Below, in pieces: positions 24,496 to 37,100 of a stretch of 64,000 nucleotides of DNA; the first letter of the stretch is position 1; each line of letters opens with the position of its first letter. Below the pieces are notes generated by a model, which did no database searches, had not been told where the DNA came from, and saw nothing but the letters and a program-made list of their open reading frames with translations. The stretch lies in contig OX359246.1 in the NCBI GenBank assembly GCA_947179485.1, positions 558,001-622,000 on the forward strand, read 5' to 3'. This DNA is from Allacma fusca. Lineage: Eukaryota > Arthropoda > Collembola > Symphypleona > Sminthuridae. Made by a program: the position numbers and the translations under genes.

Positions 24496-25752
24496 CTACA
24501 TAGAATTTCGTTGCCCTTTTAAAGGCACCAAAATACCCACTGACGGGTTGTCGCAATTGGGAGTTTTGCACTGTATGAGGTTGCAATATAGTGAATGATT
24601 GGGAGCCTTGTGACTATGTAAATGTTTGGAATTTGTTGTTTGTACAGGAACATTTACTGATATTTGCTCTAGGACAGAGTTGCTTCTCGTTAGGCAAAAG
24701 GAAGATGATACAAGTATACGCTGGGGAAGGAGGATCCATATGAAAATCCCTGGTGTTTCCACGCACTCAAGTTCTACAAACACCCTAAAATTTGTTCAGT
24801 AATAAAAGGTTAGAGTCTGAGAACTAATATGAAAATACATATATGTATGTTGGCACCATTAAATAGTACAATGTGGGAGAAGAGGGCGGGTATGAGATTT
24901 TGGCACAAACAAGAAACACATGTTTTTCTATAAATCTCTGTAAATAGTATGTCGAAATCCTAGTAACACACATCTCCTAGACTTCTAATATTTATACAAT
25001 GCGTTTTACATAATTATAATGCTTCTACATAAATACAGGGCTCCCGTGAACAAATGTACTCATTCCATAGCTATTTTCTATATTTCAAGAAGTCCGAATA
25101 CAGTTCACTCTCTTTTAAAGAGACTCCCTTATAAGAGTCAATTCATTTGGGGACACTTTTAATTAGTAAAAATGATAATTTACCCCTCTATTAAATTAAG
25201 CTATAATAGTTTCAGTCAGAGTCAACTGTAGGCATACTCATGCAAAATTCAAAGAGATGGAATAATTCAAGTGGAACAACATGGAGAGTTTTGGTTAATT
25301 TCAATTGATGTGGGTTGAGAGTGAGAGGTAGAGAGATAAATGCATGGGGCCCTGGACATAAAGTAAGTGTAAACAGAAAAATAAATAAAGCGAACAGGTC
25401 CTATTTTGCACTTTCAAGCATTCCGAGTCATTGGTGAATATCAATTCGTAGGAGATAAAAAGATTCGCACAAGTTTTTCACGACTTTATTTACAATTGCC
25501 TTGTAGAAATCGAAGAATTCACAACTGGACGAGATATCCCAAGAGAGTCAATGTCAAGCGCTCAGTCAGTGCTTGCACAAACAGTAAAAAATCTAATCTG
25601 CTCCTTCCTTACCAGATATACACTACAGATATAAATATACTCAATGAGAATACAAGAAACAATTGTGTTTTCCTTATCTTTGAAGCCCAATCCAGCTGTG
25701 AGCCATATCCATGGGCAGTGAAGCCTTCCAGAATAAATCTCATCGATAACAT
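24496..25752 (-). CDS. Predicted small two-exon membrane protein of unknown family
   Basis: Proposed exons are 25613-25752 and 24496-24784, giving 142 residues. Exon 1 begins at the first ATG in frame and ends at a GTAAGG donor in phase 2. Exon 2 follows an AATTTTAG acceptor and supplies the matching single base, so the frame continues across the junction. Residues 1-28 are polar, 30-46 are strongly hydrophobic (LFLVFSLSIFISVVYIW) and a weaker hydrophobic part lies at about 60-80. The tail has several cysteines, including CNLIQCKTPNC. This suggests a type II or two-pass membrane protein. The family is not recognised. The 828-bp intron holds a small MITE. The start codon lies 307 bp from the divergent kinase-MurQ gene. 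The support is splice phase and composition only. Confidence 0.35.
25101..25228. mobile_element. Short pogo/Tigger-like MITE
   Basis: TA-flanked ends CAGTTCACTCTC and AGAGTCAACTG are near-perfect inverted repeats enclosing 128 bp. It lies in the intron of the small predicted gene. The same right end (AGAGTCAACTG then TA) occurs alone near 43779-43789. Confidence 0.6.
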
Positions 25753-26059
25753 ATTATCCAGTCGGACCTTGACAATCTCATTAGTGGAAAAAATAACACA
25801 CTTGAGTATTATAAAGACTTACTCTTATATACATATAATTATAATTAAATACTTATTACCCATACTGTATTCACTGTGAACGTGCGAGTTCATCCTCACT
25901 CGGAGACCCTCAATCTGGATTACATGATTTCCATCGGTCATTCCCTCGGCTCAACCGTTCACCATCCACCTCAATATTCACCGTGCAAATTTTATACGTC
26001 CAAATATTTTGCTGCATAAGTTCTTTTTGTAAAATAGGAAGTTAATATTTTTGGAAAAA
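25753..26059. promoter_or_regulatory. Head-to-head intergenic spacer, possible shared promoter
   Basis: Only 307 bp separate the start codons of the small minus-strand gene and the plus-strand kinase-MurQ gene, so both promoters must lie here if both models are right. No core promoter motif is clear enough to place. Confidence 0.3.
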
Positions 26060-28726
26060 ATGGCCTCCCTAGGAATACAATGTGGTGCGACGAGGTCCTT
26101 TGCTATTTTGAGGTGGGAGAACCAGGAGATCCGCCTCCAGTTCCCGCCAGCCAATTACAAACTACTGAGCCGCTCCGAACTCCAGGAATTCATCACCCAG
26201 GTCCAGTTCTCCGTTGAGGAGTCCCTTCCCGCTCCCTTCACAGTCCGTCGAGTGGGCATTGGAATGCCGGGAATTTTAAACGATGAACACCGAAATGTAA
26301 GAAATCAACTATTATTTGCTGGCGGGTTTTTAAAAAACGTCAAATAATTACCGCTTTTACGTAAAATTCTTAAGCTGGATTTTGCATTTCATGTAAATAT
26401 GTATATATATATATTTACTTTACCAAGTGATTGTGCTGCTGTAATTTTTGCCTTCCTTGAAGGTCATACACTAAATGTGTTTCCAGACTCTGTACACGAG
26501 GCATGTAATTATTTATATGCATCAAACCCAGCGAAAATATATAATTACATGTAGAAATTAGATAGTAGATATATACATTCATGGAAGGAGGTTGTGGTAG
26601 GATATGGGCTGAACTTGAACTTTGTCTGAAATAATAATCGCATGTTATGATGATTGATAAGAACAAGTAGATAGTGTTTTAACACTCATGTATATATAAT
26701 TATGTACATATACAGAGTGATACAAGCTGTTTTATTTCAAGGCAAACCCGAGAAAATAGCATAAAGTAAGGACTAAATTGGGAAAAAATACGTTATACAT
26801 TGAATTTTGATTAACTACCAAAACGCAAACCACTGTAGAAACTTCATCCTTAAAATAGAAGCTTATGTTTGTAACGGTCATTCTAGTAAATCCTTGTATA
26901 GTGCAATTTTTCCATAGCTAAGGAAAAATGTCACAATTTACAATTATTTTGACATTTTTTACCACAGGTAGTGAAATCAACTTTGCAGAATTCCTTTCCA
27001 AATCTGGAAAACGTTTGGGTGGGAAGTGACGTCCAAGTGGCTTTCAAATGTCTTCAGGAGATTCCAGATGAGAAACATGTCAAAACATTGATCATCGCTG
27101 GAACAGGCTCCGTCTGTTGCGCAAATAGCCCTGCGCAAGACCCAACGGATGTCGCAGGACTTGCGAAGATCGGCGGGAACGGTCATATTTTAGGGGACCG
27201 AGGGTCTGGTTACGCCATTGGTCTGGCCGCAATTCGTGCGTCATACCGCCAATTAGAATACACCGGTAACTCTCCTCTTCTCGCAGCCATTAAATCATAT
27301 CTCCGAATTGACACAATCCCGGATTTGATTACCTGGAGCGTGGGCGCCTCAAAAACGCAAATTGCATCTTTAGCAAAAACGGTCATTCAGACATGGACGC
27401 AGACGAAGGACGAAGTTGCTACCGCTGTTGTTCAGAATGCAATCCAGGATTTGACTCAAGACTTTACGCAGTTAGTGAAGAAACTGTCCCTACAAGACGG
27501 GACCAGGGTCCTCTTGGGCTTTACGGGCAGTTTGCTAACCAAAAGTCCGGAATACGCCGCTGCTTTATCCGAGAAAATACGGGCAGGGCTCCCCAATGTA
27601 GACATCGAGATTTTAAAGGACACTGTGAAAGGAGCCCTGATGTACACAAGAGAGGAGACTCAACAATTGGAGGAGATTTCCGAGGAATCCATCTTGCGGA
27701 AAAAAATATTGCCCGTTCTGACCTCTTTGTCCGTGACGGAGATGCGGAATCAGGGGTCCAAGGATTTGGACAAGATGCTTGTTTTGGAAGGGATTGAATT
27801 GATGCTCAAAGAAGAGAAAAAAATTCATGTGGAAATTCGAAAGGAAGCGGGGAAGATTGCACAGTTGGCTTTAAAAATCGCGAAGGCTTTTAAAAATGGC
27901 GGACGCTTGATTTACGTGGGCGCAGGGTCTAGTGGAAGGTTGGGGATTTTGGATGCAGCAGAATGCCCGCCAACTTTCAAAGCCCCCCATCATTGGGTTC
28001 AAGGAATTATTGCTGGGGGCTCTGCTGCTGTTTTTAGAGCTGTTGAAGGCGCTGAAGATTCGACAGTGGGAGGGGCATTGTCCATTAGGGCGCGAGGGGT
28101 CAATGAAAAAGATGTCGTTTTGGGTAAAATTTTATTTCAAATGTTCTATTTACGCTGATATCCTCCACTGTTACTCTTACAGTTTGGGGAGCAATTTCTC
28201 TGGTACGACTTAAATTTGTCATTGGATTGAAATTATTGTAGGTATCGCTGCAAGTGGTCGAACCCCCTTCGTATGGGGTGCTTTGAGTGAAGCTATTAAT
28301 GCCAAAGCCTTCACTGCTTTCCTCACATTCAATCCCAACTTGGAAATCAAATTGCCCCTCAACATCGTCATGACGTTTAACGTAGGTCCAGAGGTCCTCA
28401 CAGGAAGTACTCGTCTCAAGTGTGGCACTGCCACCAAAATCATCCTCAACATGCTCACAACCCTATCCATGGTCAAATACGGGAAAGTCCTCGAGAATTT
28501 AATGGTGGATTTGAATGCTTCAAATGAGAAGCTCCGGGAAAGAGCTGTGAGAATTGTTCTGGCTATTTTGAATGCTGAGGAGCCCCGAGTTACGGCTGAA
28601 GAAGCAAAAGCAGCTTTGGAGGAAAATGAATTTGACATTAAAACTGCTGTTCAGAATTTACGGGGCCCAGACTACGAGGATGAGTACCAACATTCCAAAT
28701 ATTTTACCAACACTAATGGCATATGA
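26060..28726 (+). CDS. murQ: Fusion of N-acetylhexosamine/MurNAc kinase-like domain and MurQ-type MurNAc-6-P etherase
   Basis: Exons 26060-26296, 26968-28123 and 28242-28726 join in frame (donors GTAAGA and GTAAAA; acceptors ACCACAG and ATTGTAG) to give 625 residues. Residues 1 to about 310 match the BadF/BadG-NAGK kinase fold: a GIGMPG turn, Asp100 in VGSD (the expected catalytic base), AGTGS at 123-127, and a GGNGHILGDRGSGYAIG stretch. Residues about 320-625 match MurQ: GAGSSGRLG (397-405), AECPPT with Glu411, AVEGAEDS with Glu439, GIAASGRTP across the exon 2/3 junction, a GSTRLKCGTA signature and a helical C-terminal tail. In bacteria MurK phosphorylates MurNAc/GlcNAc and MurQ cleaves the lactyl ether of MurNAc-6-P to GlcNAc-6-P and lactate, so the fusion would cover both steps. 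The N-terminal phosphate-binding loop reads GIQCGATRS, lacking the usual acidic residue and one glycine. The introns show it is a eukaryotic nuclear gene; bacterial origin is inferred. Vertebrate GCKR is a distant MurQ relative but lacks this kinase part. Confidence 0.9.
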
Positions 28727-28793
28727 AGTAGTGATGATTTATAATCTCCTTCAGTTATTAACCAAATTGTTAATAACATGCACGCTTTAATTG

Positions 28794-28799
28794 AATAAA
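28794..28799 (+). terminator. Polyadenylation signal AATAAA
   Basis: A canonical AATAAA lies 67 bp after the stop codon of the kinase-MurQ gene and is followed by a T-rich stretch. It is the likely cleavage/polyadenylation signal for that gene, which converges tail to tail with transporter gene A. Confidence 0.6.
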
Positions 28800-29321
28800 A
28801 CTTAATCCAATTTATTTTTAATCGTCGACAATATATTATTTTCATGCTGTGTTGTCGGATTTGTACATTGCACAGTTTCATGTGGAATTATTGTAGCTTT
28901 TTTTATTTTTATGGGATCGTTATAAGGACTGTATTTTATATAGATATATGAAAGGATTGAAAAAGATTTTCTTCACAGGATTTTTAAACATTTTCCTCTT
29001 TACAGAAATCTTAATTTTTCTTCCGATAAAAACATGCAAACGCAAGCTTTTATCCTTTCAGGTGTATTCTTTTAGAGAATGAACTTTTTTTTATTATATT
29101 TATATAATTATACAAACACTATACGTGTATGTACTGAGACTTGACTAGAAGGAATTTAAATGTTTGTTTTTATAGACAAAACAAAAACCGAACTGAATGT
29201 TCGGAGGTTAATTTATCATTTTTAAGCAGACATTTTAAGTACTTTTGAAATTTGATCAACAACAAAACATCACTTACTCTTGGGATTATTCTCGATTTGT
29301 GAATCTAATTTCCAAGACATT

Positions 29322-31949
29322 TTACGAATAAGGATTAGAAAGAAGAGAATCCGATTCTTTGGCATCACCCTTCTCAGGACTCCAAGCAATTTGAATATTT
29401 GTGGACACAGGTAAATCTGACCTTCCTCCATGTTCCGCACTTTCGCTCCGTCTCAAGCCTCGATAACTGAATAGGAGCATAACCTAAAAATTAAAAATTA
29501 AAAGCATCAATATTACATTATAGAAAATATCAAAACCCGAAGAGTCGTAATAGAACTGTTTTATATACCCCATTAATTAGAAGGATGGCTATTGGAACTC
29601 CGAGGAATACGTAAGAACTGCTCACTGTTGAGCCGGCCCAAGTTGGGCCATAAATTAAACCCGAGTAAATGGCAAGGCGACTGATCCCTTGACCCAAGCC
29701 TTGGGTTTTAGCGCTCAAGACTTTCGACGACAAGCTGGCATTCGCCGCGAATGCAATAGGGTTCCCCAAGAAAAGCACAACAATTCCAAAAAGGAAGTGC
29801 GTTCTGTAAACAAGTGTTCCTTCAATGTATGAAAGAAAATTACAAAAAGTTATTACAAGTATAATTTATCCGTACGAACAAATACGCATGCATATACTGT
29901 ATAGTATATATGTAGCACAGGAATTATCATTTAAACCCACTTATGGGGGAAATAAAAATTCGAAAATTGTCCAGCAAATAGCCTTTTTATACAGGGATGA
30001 AAGCTTGAAGGATTGTTACTAAATAAAAACACGATTACATTACCAGCTTCCAGCATTGGTATAAATACCAGAAACCATATCTGGGATAAGAGGAGGAGGA
30101 ACCAGCCAATGAGCTGCAGAGAGGTATCGCTTATTGCGGGGCTAGCAAACGCTAGGATAAAAAACATGGTAACGGCCTCCAAACCCCCTACCATGTAAAT
30201 CAGACTGTTCTCAAAAATCCCATAGTCAAGGTAGTCCTGGGTGATAACCGGGATCACCGTCTTTGCATAAATCGGATTAGACACTCAAAATTTCAATCAA
30301 AATCTTAAATCATTATCCGTATAACGCTTGTACTCTCATTACATCAAATCCTGAGACGCAGAAGTTTGCGATAAAAGCCAAGGATAGGAGTACCACAAAT
30401 TGATCCGTTAAAAACTCTGCAAAAATTTTAAAATAAAATATTTCACTACCAATTTGCCTATTACAGAATATACAGTATTGAATTCAAGAATTTTTCGGGG
30501 TTATAAAAGTAAAGTAAATATGCACATAGGTCGTTAAACAGCGTTCTCATGTGATCTCGCGTGAAAATCTTTATTTGTCATTAAAAGTAATTACCTTTCA
30601 TGTATATTTCGTACGTTGCCCCATTCGTCTGTTCAATGTCGTTCAAGTGTCTTATTACATCTGAACCATCATTAATTTCAAAATCTCTGTCAATATTCGA
30701 ATACCCGCCAGGAGTATTGACATCATTTGGTTGAGTGATGAAGATCTGGCTTCCCTCGAGGGAGTCCTTAGTTGCAACTTCTTGAGCGAGATTACGTAGA
30801 AGGAGGAGTGTGGCAAATAGAAATATCAGCCAGAGAAAGCCTATGAGGACACCCGGACCATTTATAGGGTTCACTTGAAATGAGAAAATGTGGAAATTGA
30901 AAAATGTCAAGATGAACTGTAGCAACGGCCCAATCAAAATTCCTAAGTCAAAGGCTCCATTGCAAATGGCCAAGACGCCGGTTCTCTCAGCGCGAGTTGT
31001 AGTTCGGCAAACCTCCGATAGTAGCACTGTTTCTCCCGCATTCCCAATACCTCCTCACAAAAGCAATATCAAGGTTACATACAGTATAAATAGTTCAAAT
31101 TACAGTTGAAGCAAAGGATTTTAATTCCAATTTTAAATTACTACAAATGTTTTAAATTGTCAATTCTGGTTTCATATCTAGATGCCCAGAAAATCTAAAA
31201 CAATTAATTACCACATAGCAAGCGCCCGCCAAGGATGTTCGTAATATTCCCTCCCAAAGTGTACTGAAAATTCCCCCAAATCCGGATAGCCACGGATGCT
31301 ACAACGATTGTCTTCGTATGACTCATGTATTTGTCTGCGAGACGGCCCCCGATTATCCCTGATATTGCAGCAGCAAAGCTGTAAACTGCAAACAAAATTA
31401 TAGGTAATAATAATTACAGCAGTATAGTTACAAAATCCTCGGGTCATCCGCATCTTCCAATTAATTCGTGTACTAATTCTAAAAATAAAATGGGATAAAG
31501 AGATGTAATAGATTGTGTCAATATTTTAGTTCAATTTCAGGTTTGTTAAGCTGACTTCGAGCGTATAAGTCTCGGAAAGACTGACCTTACCGGAAGTAAC
31601 AAATCCCAGCCAAAATTCCTCCGTCACTCCAAGACTCTGTAGATATCGCCATACGGTTGGGAGGATTGTCACTGTCAAATCAACAACTATTTCAGTTTAA
31701 TTGTCCATCAGCATACGCTATTATTCCTGAAAAACATGCCTTAACATTCCGAAAAAAAAATTAGTGACAACTTGCTTACGTAGCAATTTAGATACTTATT
31801 TGCTCTCTTATTTGTGCGGATCAGAATGTGAAATATTGAAGGAGATTAGGAAGGAAGACTGTGTTACCATATTCAGCTCCACCAAGTACTGAGAAGCCAG
31901 CAGCGATGCCGAACAAAAACAATCGGTTTCGTCTGAATTGTTTTTCCAT
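29322..31949 (-). CDS. MFSD8-like major facilitator transporter, gene A
   Basis: Eight exons: 31868-31949, 31591-31671, 31212-31385, 30595-31050, 30343-30416, 30044-30260, 29569-29819, 29322-29483. All have GT-AG borders and compatible phases, giving 498 residues, close to human MFSD8/CLN7 (518). The product has the two six-helix halves of an MFS carrier. A loop GRLADKYMSHTK follows helix 2 (motif A-like), TTTRAERTG lies before helix 5 as in the MFSD8 family, and the second half has QDYLDYGIFENSLIY...GGLEA. Members act in lysosomal or other internal membranes; the substrate is unknown. It is the most diverged of four tandem genes: exon 1 is four codons shorter than in B-D, and exon 7 (251 bp) equals exons 7 plus 8 of the others (120+131), so one intron is absent. 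The tail is short, polar and different. It converges with the kinase-MurQ gene, 595 bp apart. Confidence 0.85.
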
Positions 31950-32804
31950 GGTAATGTCCGTGTCAATATCAGACCCCATTTTATAAATAGGAGCAAATTG
32001 TTAAAGATTTGCTTCCATGTATACTTAATGTACTGTCAACTCAAAGGCAACATATACAGATGTAACAAATCTAACGAAACTTTCAAAAATCTAATAGTAA
32101 ACACGAGTCATCTGCAGTAAACGCATTTATAACGGAGCTCTCTCAAAGGACATCCCATTTACTATACACTGGGCTTAATTTTTTCCTGAAGTCTCTGACT
32201 TTCGTTTTCATTAGTTTAAAAAAACTGTTCATAATAACGTCCCTTGATCTTGATCCCTTGCGGATGTTTGAGCATTGCTTGTGGGCCGTTGTGAACAGGT
32301 TCGACTGCATGTGGAAGGCGAGAGGAATTAAACTTGTCATTTTGTGATAAGGGGCTGCTACTTGGGGAATTTCCAAGGGTAATTATTTATATGTGAGATA
32401 ATTTTTACGTTGATGTGTTTCCTCTTTACGGCCAGCAACGAAATCGTGTGGAGTTTAAGGAAACATCTAAGCTTGTATTTATTTACTCATGTGAATGCAT
32501 GTAGTATAAAAAGTATAGTACATACATACATATATAATAACTATGTTTTTACATTCTGAAGCCTATTCAAATTCCTCGTTTGGGATTAAGCTATTAATAG
32601 GACTTACCATTCAGATAAACATATCTTATTTACAGTTCTTTTTCTTATACCCAACTAATATTATTGCACTTTAGTGCATGTGTCAAAATTGTTTTATCAC
32701 TTTGCCATAGAGATACTGTATATTTCCAACTCGAGGAATATCACCGGCTGACTCGAGGACAAAACCCAACTCTACATAACCTAGCCATAGCTCTCACATA
32801 CGGA
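31950..32804. other. Upstream region of gene A, no other gene
   Basis: This includes the presumed promoter of gene A. No core element could be singled out and no other coding frame is supported. Confidence 0.35.
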
Positions 32805-32812
32805 GTTCACAA

Positions 32813-33420
32813 TAGGAATGGGACTGTTCCGGAATGTTCCAGGATTTCTTGGAATGGTCTGGTCCTTGAGCCTGGACCAGACCATTTGATCTGTTCTCCG
32901 TGTAGGACCAGGACCATATGGTCTTTTAGACTGTAGGACCGGATCCATCTGGTCCGTATAAATTGTTGGAACAGGAACATATGTTCTGTTCCTCAAAATA
33001 ACTCGGACCAGACCGGAACAGAACAGACCAGACCACTAGGACCAAATAGGTTTATAATACGATGACAACACGCAAGCATTTGACAATTTAGATAATGTTT
33101 TAAATAATCGATCGATATCATGCTGTACGATCTAGCAATGCTATTTTATTCGCGGGAATTGGAAATACTTAATGGTCATCTATCGAATCTGGTCCGACCA
33201 TTTGAAATAAATGCTGGAACGTTCCAAATGGTCTGGGCCAAACAAAGGACCAAACATTCTGGTCTGTTCTTTGAGCTGGACCAGGTTTAATTGGTCTATC
33301 AAGGTTCTTGGACCAGATACATTTGGTCCTTTCGTAACCAGGGAACAGACCGGAACAGACCATGGAACAGACCAGAACGGACCAAAATTTCTGGTCCGGA
33401 CCGGAACAGTCCCATTCCTA
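32813..33420. mobile_element. hAT-like non-autonomous element (word GGACCAGACC)
   Basis: A perfect 20-bp inverted repeat, TAGGAATGGGACTGTTCCGG, bounds 608 bp and is flanked by a perfect GTTCACAA duplication (32805-32812 and 33421-33428). Both halves are packed with GGTCTGGTCC/GGACCAGACC and GGAACAGACC words, leaving only about 120 bp of plain AT-rich sequence in the middle. The tidy ends suggest a fairly young copy. Confidence 0.9.
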
Positions 33421-34173
33421 GTTCACAATGGACAATGAAGACGAACGTATCAAGAACCGTGCCTTCTAAACAAACCCATTGTCTGAACAAGAATTAATGG
33501 GTGTACATATCCATTATAGGAGTTTCATTCTATTAAAACTATTTAAATTTAGTTTAAATGTCACACTTGGTTCAAAAACCCAAACAAAAGCGCTTAGATT
33601 TCAATAACTGCTATGATACTTCAAAATTAATAAATCTCCAAATTCGAAGCACATTCACGAAATGATTTTCCGGAGGGAGCAGTCAAACAAACTAGGTTAA
33701 AAAATCCAAAAGAAAGGAAAGTTTTAAACAAATCCACGAAATAATTTACCAAAGGAGCAAAAGAATAACAGAAAAAGTTAGCAGCGTTATAAAATCTCTG
33801 AATAAATTTTATTTGCAGTAATAATATTGAGCCAAAAAAGGTACAGTTATGCATCCATGCATATAGTTTAAAAACCAAGCGTACACAAAAATCTTGGACT
33901 AAATCTGGAACTTATTTTTTCAGAACATCAAACTTGCACTAGCAGAGCTGAAATCGAACTAGAGGACTATTGTGATACTAAAAATAAATGCAGTTGAGTT
34001 TTTGCAAATGTACGGTTTAGTCTGTGAAAATAATAAGATCCATCCAATTGCAAAAACAAAAATTCTATGGGTACACTTGGATAATTAATTACCTAAAGCT
34101 ATTTATTCAAAAGCTCCTTCAAGGGGTTAAGTCTACAACTATACACATGTAGCAAAAGTTCACAATACGCATT

Positions 34174-37100
34174 TTAGACATCACGGACAAATGGTAAGGT
34201 CTCGTCATCTTCATCCATGACTTCAGACAATGTCTCATTGAGCTCTTCGTACGTGGCTTGCTTCATTTTTGATTCCGCCAGCAAGTCCTCAGCCCTTCTC
34301 AAGTTTGAGAAGCTACAGGCGAACATTATCTAAAATAATTGCAAATAAACAAACCAGATATTTTTATGGCATTTTTATTAAGGTAAAATATGAACACCGT
34401 ATTTAAGCACAATGGTTCCGCTCCAGCTTGATTATCTGATAACTTACCCCAATGAGGAGTAAAATCGTGACTGAGGCACCGATAGATAAGTACGGTTTGT
34501 TGATAGTGGATCCAGACCAAGTAGGTCCGTAAATTAGGCCCAAGTACAGAGCCAAACGACAAAGTCCTTGGCCGAGCCCTATTAACATTTAACAAGTAAA
34601 ATTCCAAATCCCCATCTTCCATCATCCTTCCAAATATTATTAATTTACTTCAATCCGTTTAATTAATTACATATTATTGTAAGTACGCCCCACCTTGTGT
34701 CTCATTGCTCAAAACTTTGGACACCAGACCAGTGGTAGCCACAAAGAAAATTGGGTCGCCCATATACAAGATGGCAATTCCCAGGATAAAATACACCACG
34801 TGTGTTACGTTTCCTGCAAGATTAAAACTCTTGATTTACTATTTCCCTGAACACGAAATTTTTTAAAGGGATACAGAATCTTCTATGAATTTATTCTTAC
34901 CTTCCTCAAAATTTGGAATGACAATCACGAGCAAGATTTGAGAGAAGAGAATGAGAAGCCATCCGATGACTTGCAGAGTGGTGTCCCTCACGTAAGGACC
35001 AATGAATGCAATGCCAACGAACAGGATCAAGGCTTCAAGTCCCCCTATCATGTAAATTAAGCTGTTTTCAAATACGCCGTAGCCAATGTATTTTTGAGTT
35101 ATCACAGGAATAATTGTCTGTAAAAATAATTAAAGTATAATTTAGAAATAACATAATTATAACAAAACCATATTTTAAATAATGACAATAGTATAATAAT
35201 AGGAGCTTGAACAAATGTACCTCGACGCCACTAACGCAAAACAGCAAGATGAAGTGCATCGAGAACAGTAAGACAAAAGTGTCTGTTAGAAATTCTGCAA
35301 ACAAAGTTATTCGTACTTCAAAGCACGCTCATCATTTTATGAGGGAAATAAATTATTACAATCAAAGGTAATAATAATATTTACCTGCTTTGTATTGCTT
35401 GTAGGTGGCGATGCCGTCCAGGCTCGCTCGTTTCTGAAGTTGCTGGTCAGGAGACATCGAACGGACAAATTCAGCATTCCTGGAGTCCATCAGCCGCTCG
35501 GTGAAAGAATTCGAAAATCCCTCCTGAACTGGCATAACCGGAGTTTTCCTCTGCTTTTCGATTACTTTAAATTCCTCTGCTAAATTTTTAAACATGAAAA
35601 TTGTGGCAATCCAATAAAGGATCCAAAGGACCCCCATGAACACTCCAGGTGCATTTAGGGGATTAATTTCCAAACCGAAAAAATTAAATTGGAAATAAGA
35701 CAGCAACATTTGGATTCCGGGGCCAATCAACACCCCTATATAGAATGATCCATTTGATATTGACAGGAAGCGAGTTCTTTCCTCAGCCACTGTAGTTCGG
35801 CATATTTCCGCGAGGAGCGCAGTTCCTGCTGCCGTTCCGATCCCTGAATTTCCAAAATGTAAATACTAAAACTTCGGTTCATGAAACATTTTGCATCAAA
35901 TAACCGCCTCCCCCCACCTCCTTTCCAGGGTTGGTTTGGTTTAAACCAAATGATTTAAACCATGGTTTAAACCACGGTTTAAACCAAACGGTTTTTTTTA
36001 TAAAAACCAATGGTTTAAACCAAACACCTGAAATTTTAATATTTTCAATCCAAAATGCTTATATTTCGTCGTGCACAAAACTTGTGCAGTTACTGTGATA
36101 TTGTGTAGTTAAACTTTAGTGAAGTAAATAATACTATTAGCTTTTAGTGTTGTACATTTAGAAATTCGGAATCGTTTGTAGAATGAAAAATGCCAAACTT
36201 GTGTTTATGCTGCAAAGTTATCGTTAAAATTATATCTAAATTATTAAATATTTAATGCTTTGTGATGCTTACTGAGTTTGGGAAATAAGTTAATTTGTTC
36301 AAATTCACATATTTTTGCATATTAATGAATATTTTGGATTGAAAATTTGTTTAAACCAAAAAAACCTGGTTTAAACCAAAAAAACCCGGTTTAAACCAAA
36401 AAAACCTGGTTGTTTGGTTTTTTTTTTAAAAAACCAAAAAAACCCCCAACCCTGCTCCTTTCCCTGTAAATTCTACTGAATAAATCTCAATCTTATAGAT
36501 ATAACAACAAACAATCTCAGCTCATTTACTAGCATATTTTTAAGTTTATCACAAAAATTTGAAAAGGAAAAGTAAATCAGATAATTTTTTCAGAAAATGT
36601 TCTTTTAAAACTGATCCTCAAGGCTTGCGTCATTAAACTGTATTTCGTATTTTAGATTATTGAAAGGATCAAATTAAAGGCATTGTAGAATTACCACATA
36701 TTAACCTTGCGCAAAGAATATTCCAAACACTGATTCCCAAGACATATTGGAAATTTCCAAATACTCGTAAAGCAACGGTGATGATTACCATGGTCTTGGT
36801 ATGATTCACGTACATGTCTGCGAGGCGACCTCCAATGACACCAGCAAACGCAGCGGCGAAGCTGTATGCTTAAAGGAAATATAGACAATTATGAACTGTT
36901 ACGTACAATCCTGATGGTACAGAGATCATTAGTTACCATACAATTACTATGTAAAGTCAGTATATATAAACACATGAAATTTCATAAACAATTATGATCT
37001 GTAGCCAGTGCTCGGCACGGGAACGCAAAAGCGGTACCCATATCCGTATCCGCACACGAAATGCGGGTATTGTTATGCCTGTTATCTACATATACCCGTA

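Noticed and set aside
25406-25879. 157-codon plus-strand frame
   Set aside because: It lacks an ATG start, covers the exon of a better-supported minus-strand gene and crosses the divergent promoter spacer.
26060-28726. Bacterial contamination as the source of the MurQ-like sequence
   Set aside because: Two phase-correct introns, AT-rich flanks, a polyadenylation signal and neighbouring eukaryotic genes argue against it.
32664-33497. Overlapping frames on both strands around 32.7-33.5 kb
   Set aside because: They fall in the GGACCAGACC element and reflect its word composition.
33627-33878. Hydrophobic minus-strand frame, with a counterpart at 48257-48658, as a possible gene
   Set aside because: The two copies belong to the duplicated 3' flank of genes B and D, differ in frame and length, and lack splice or start support.
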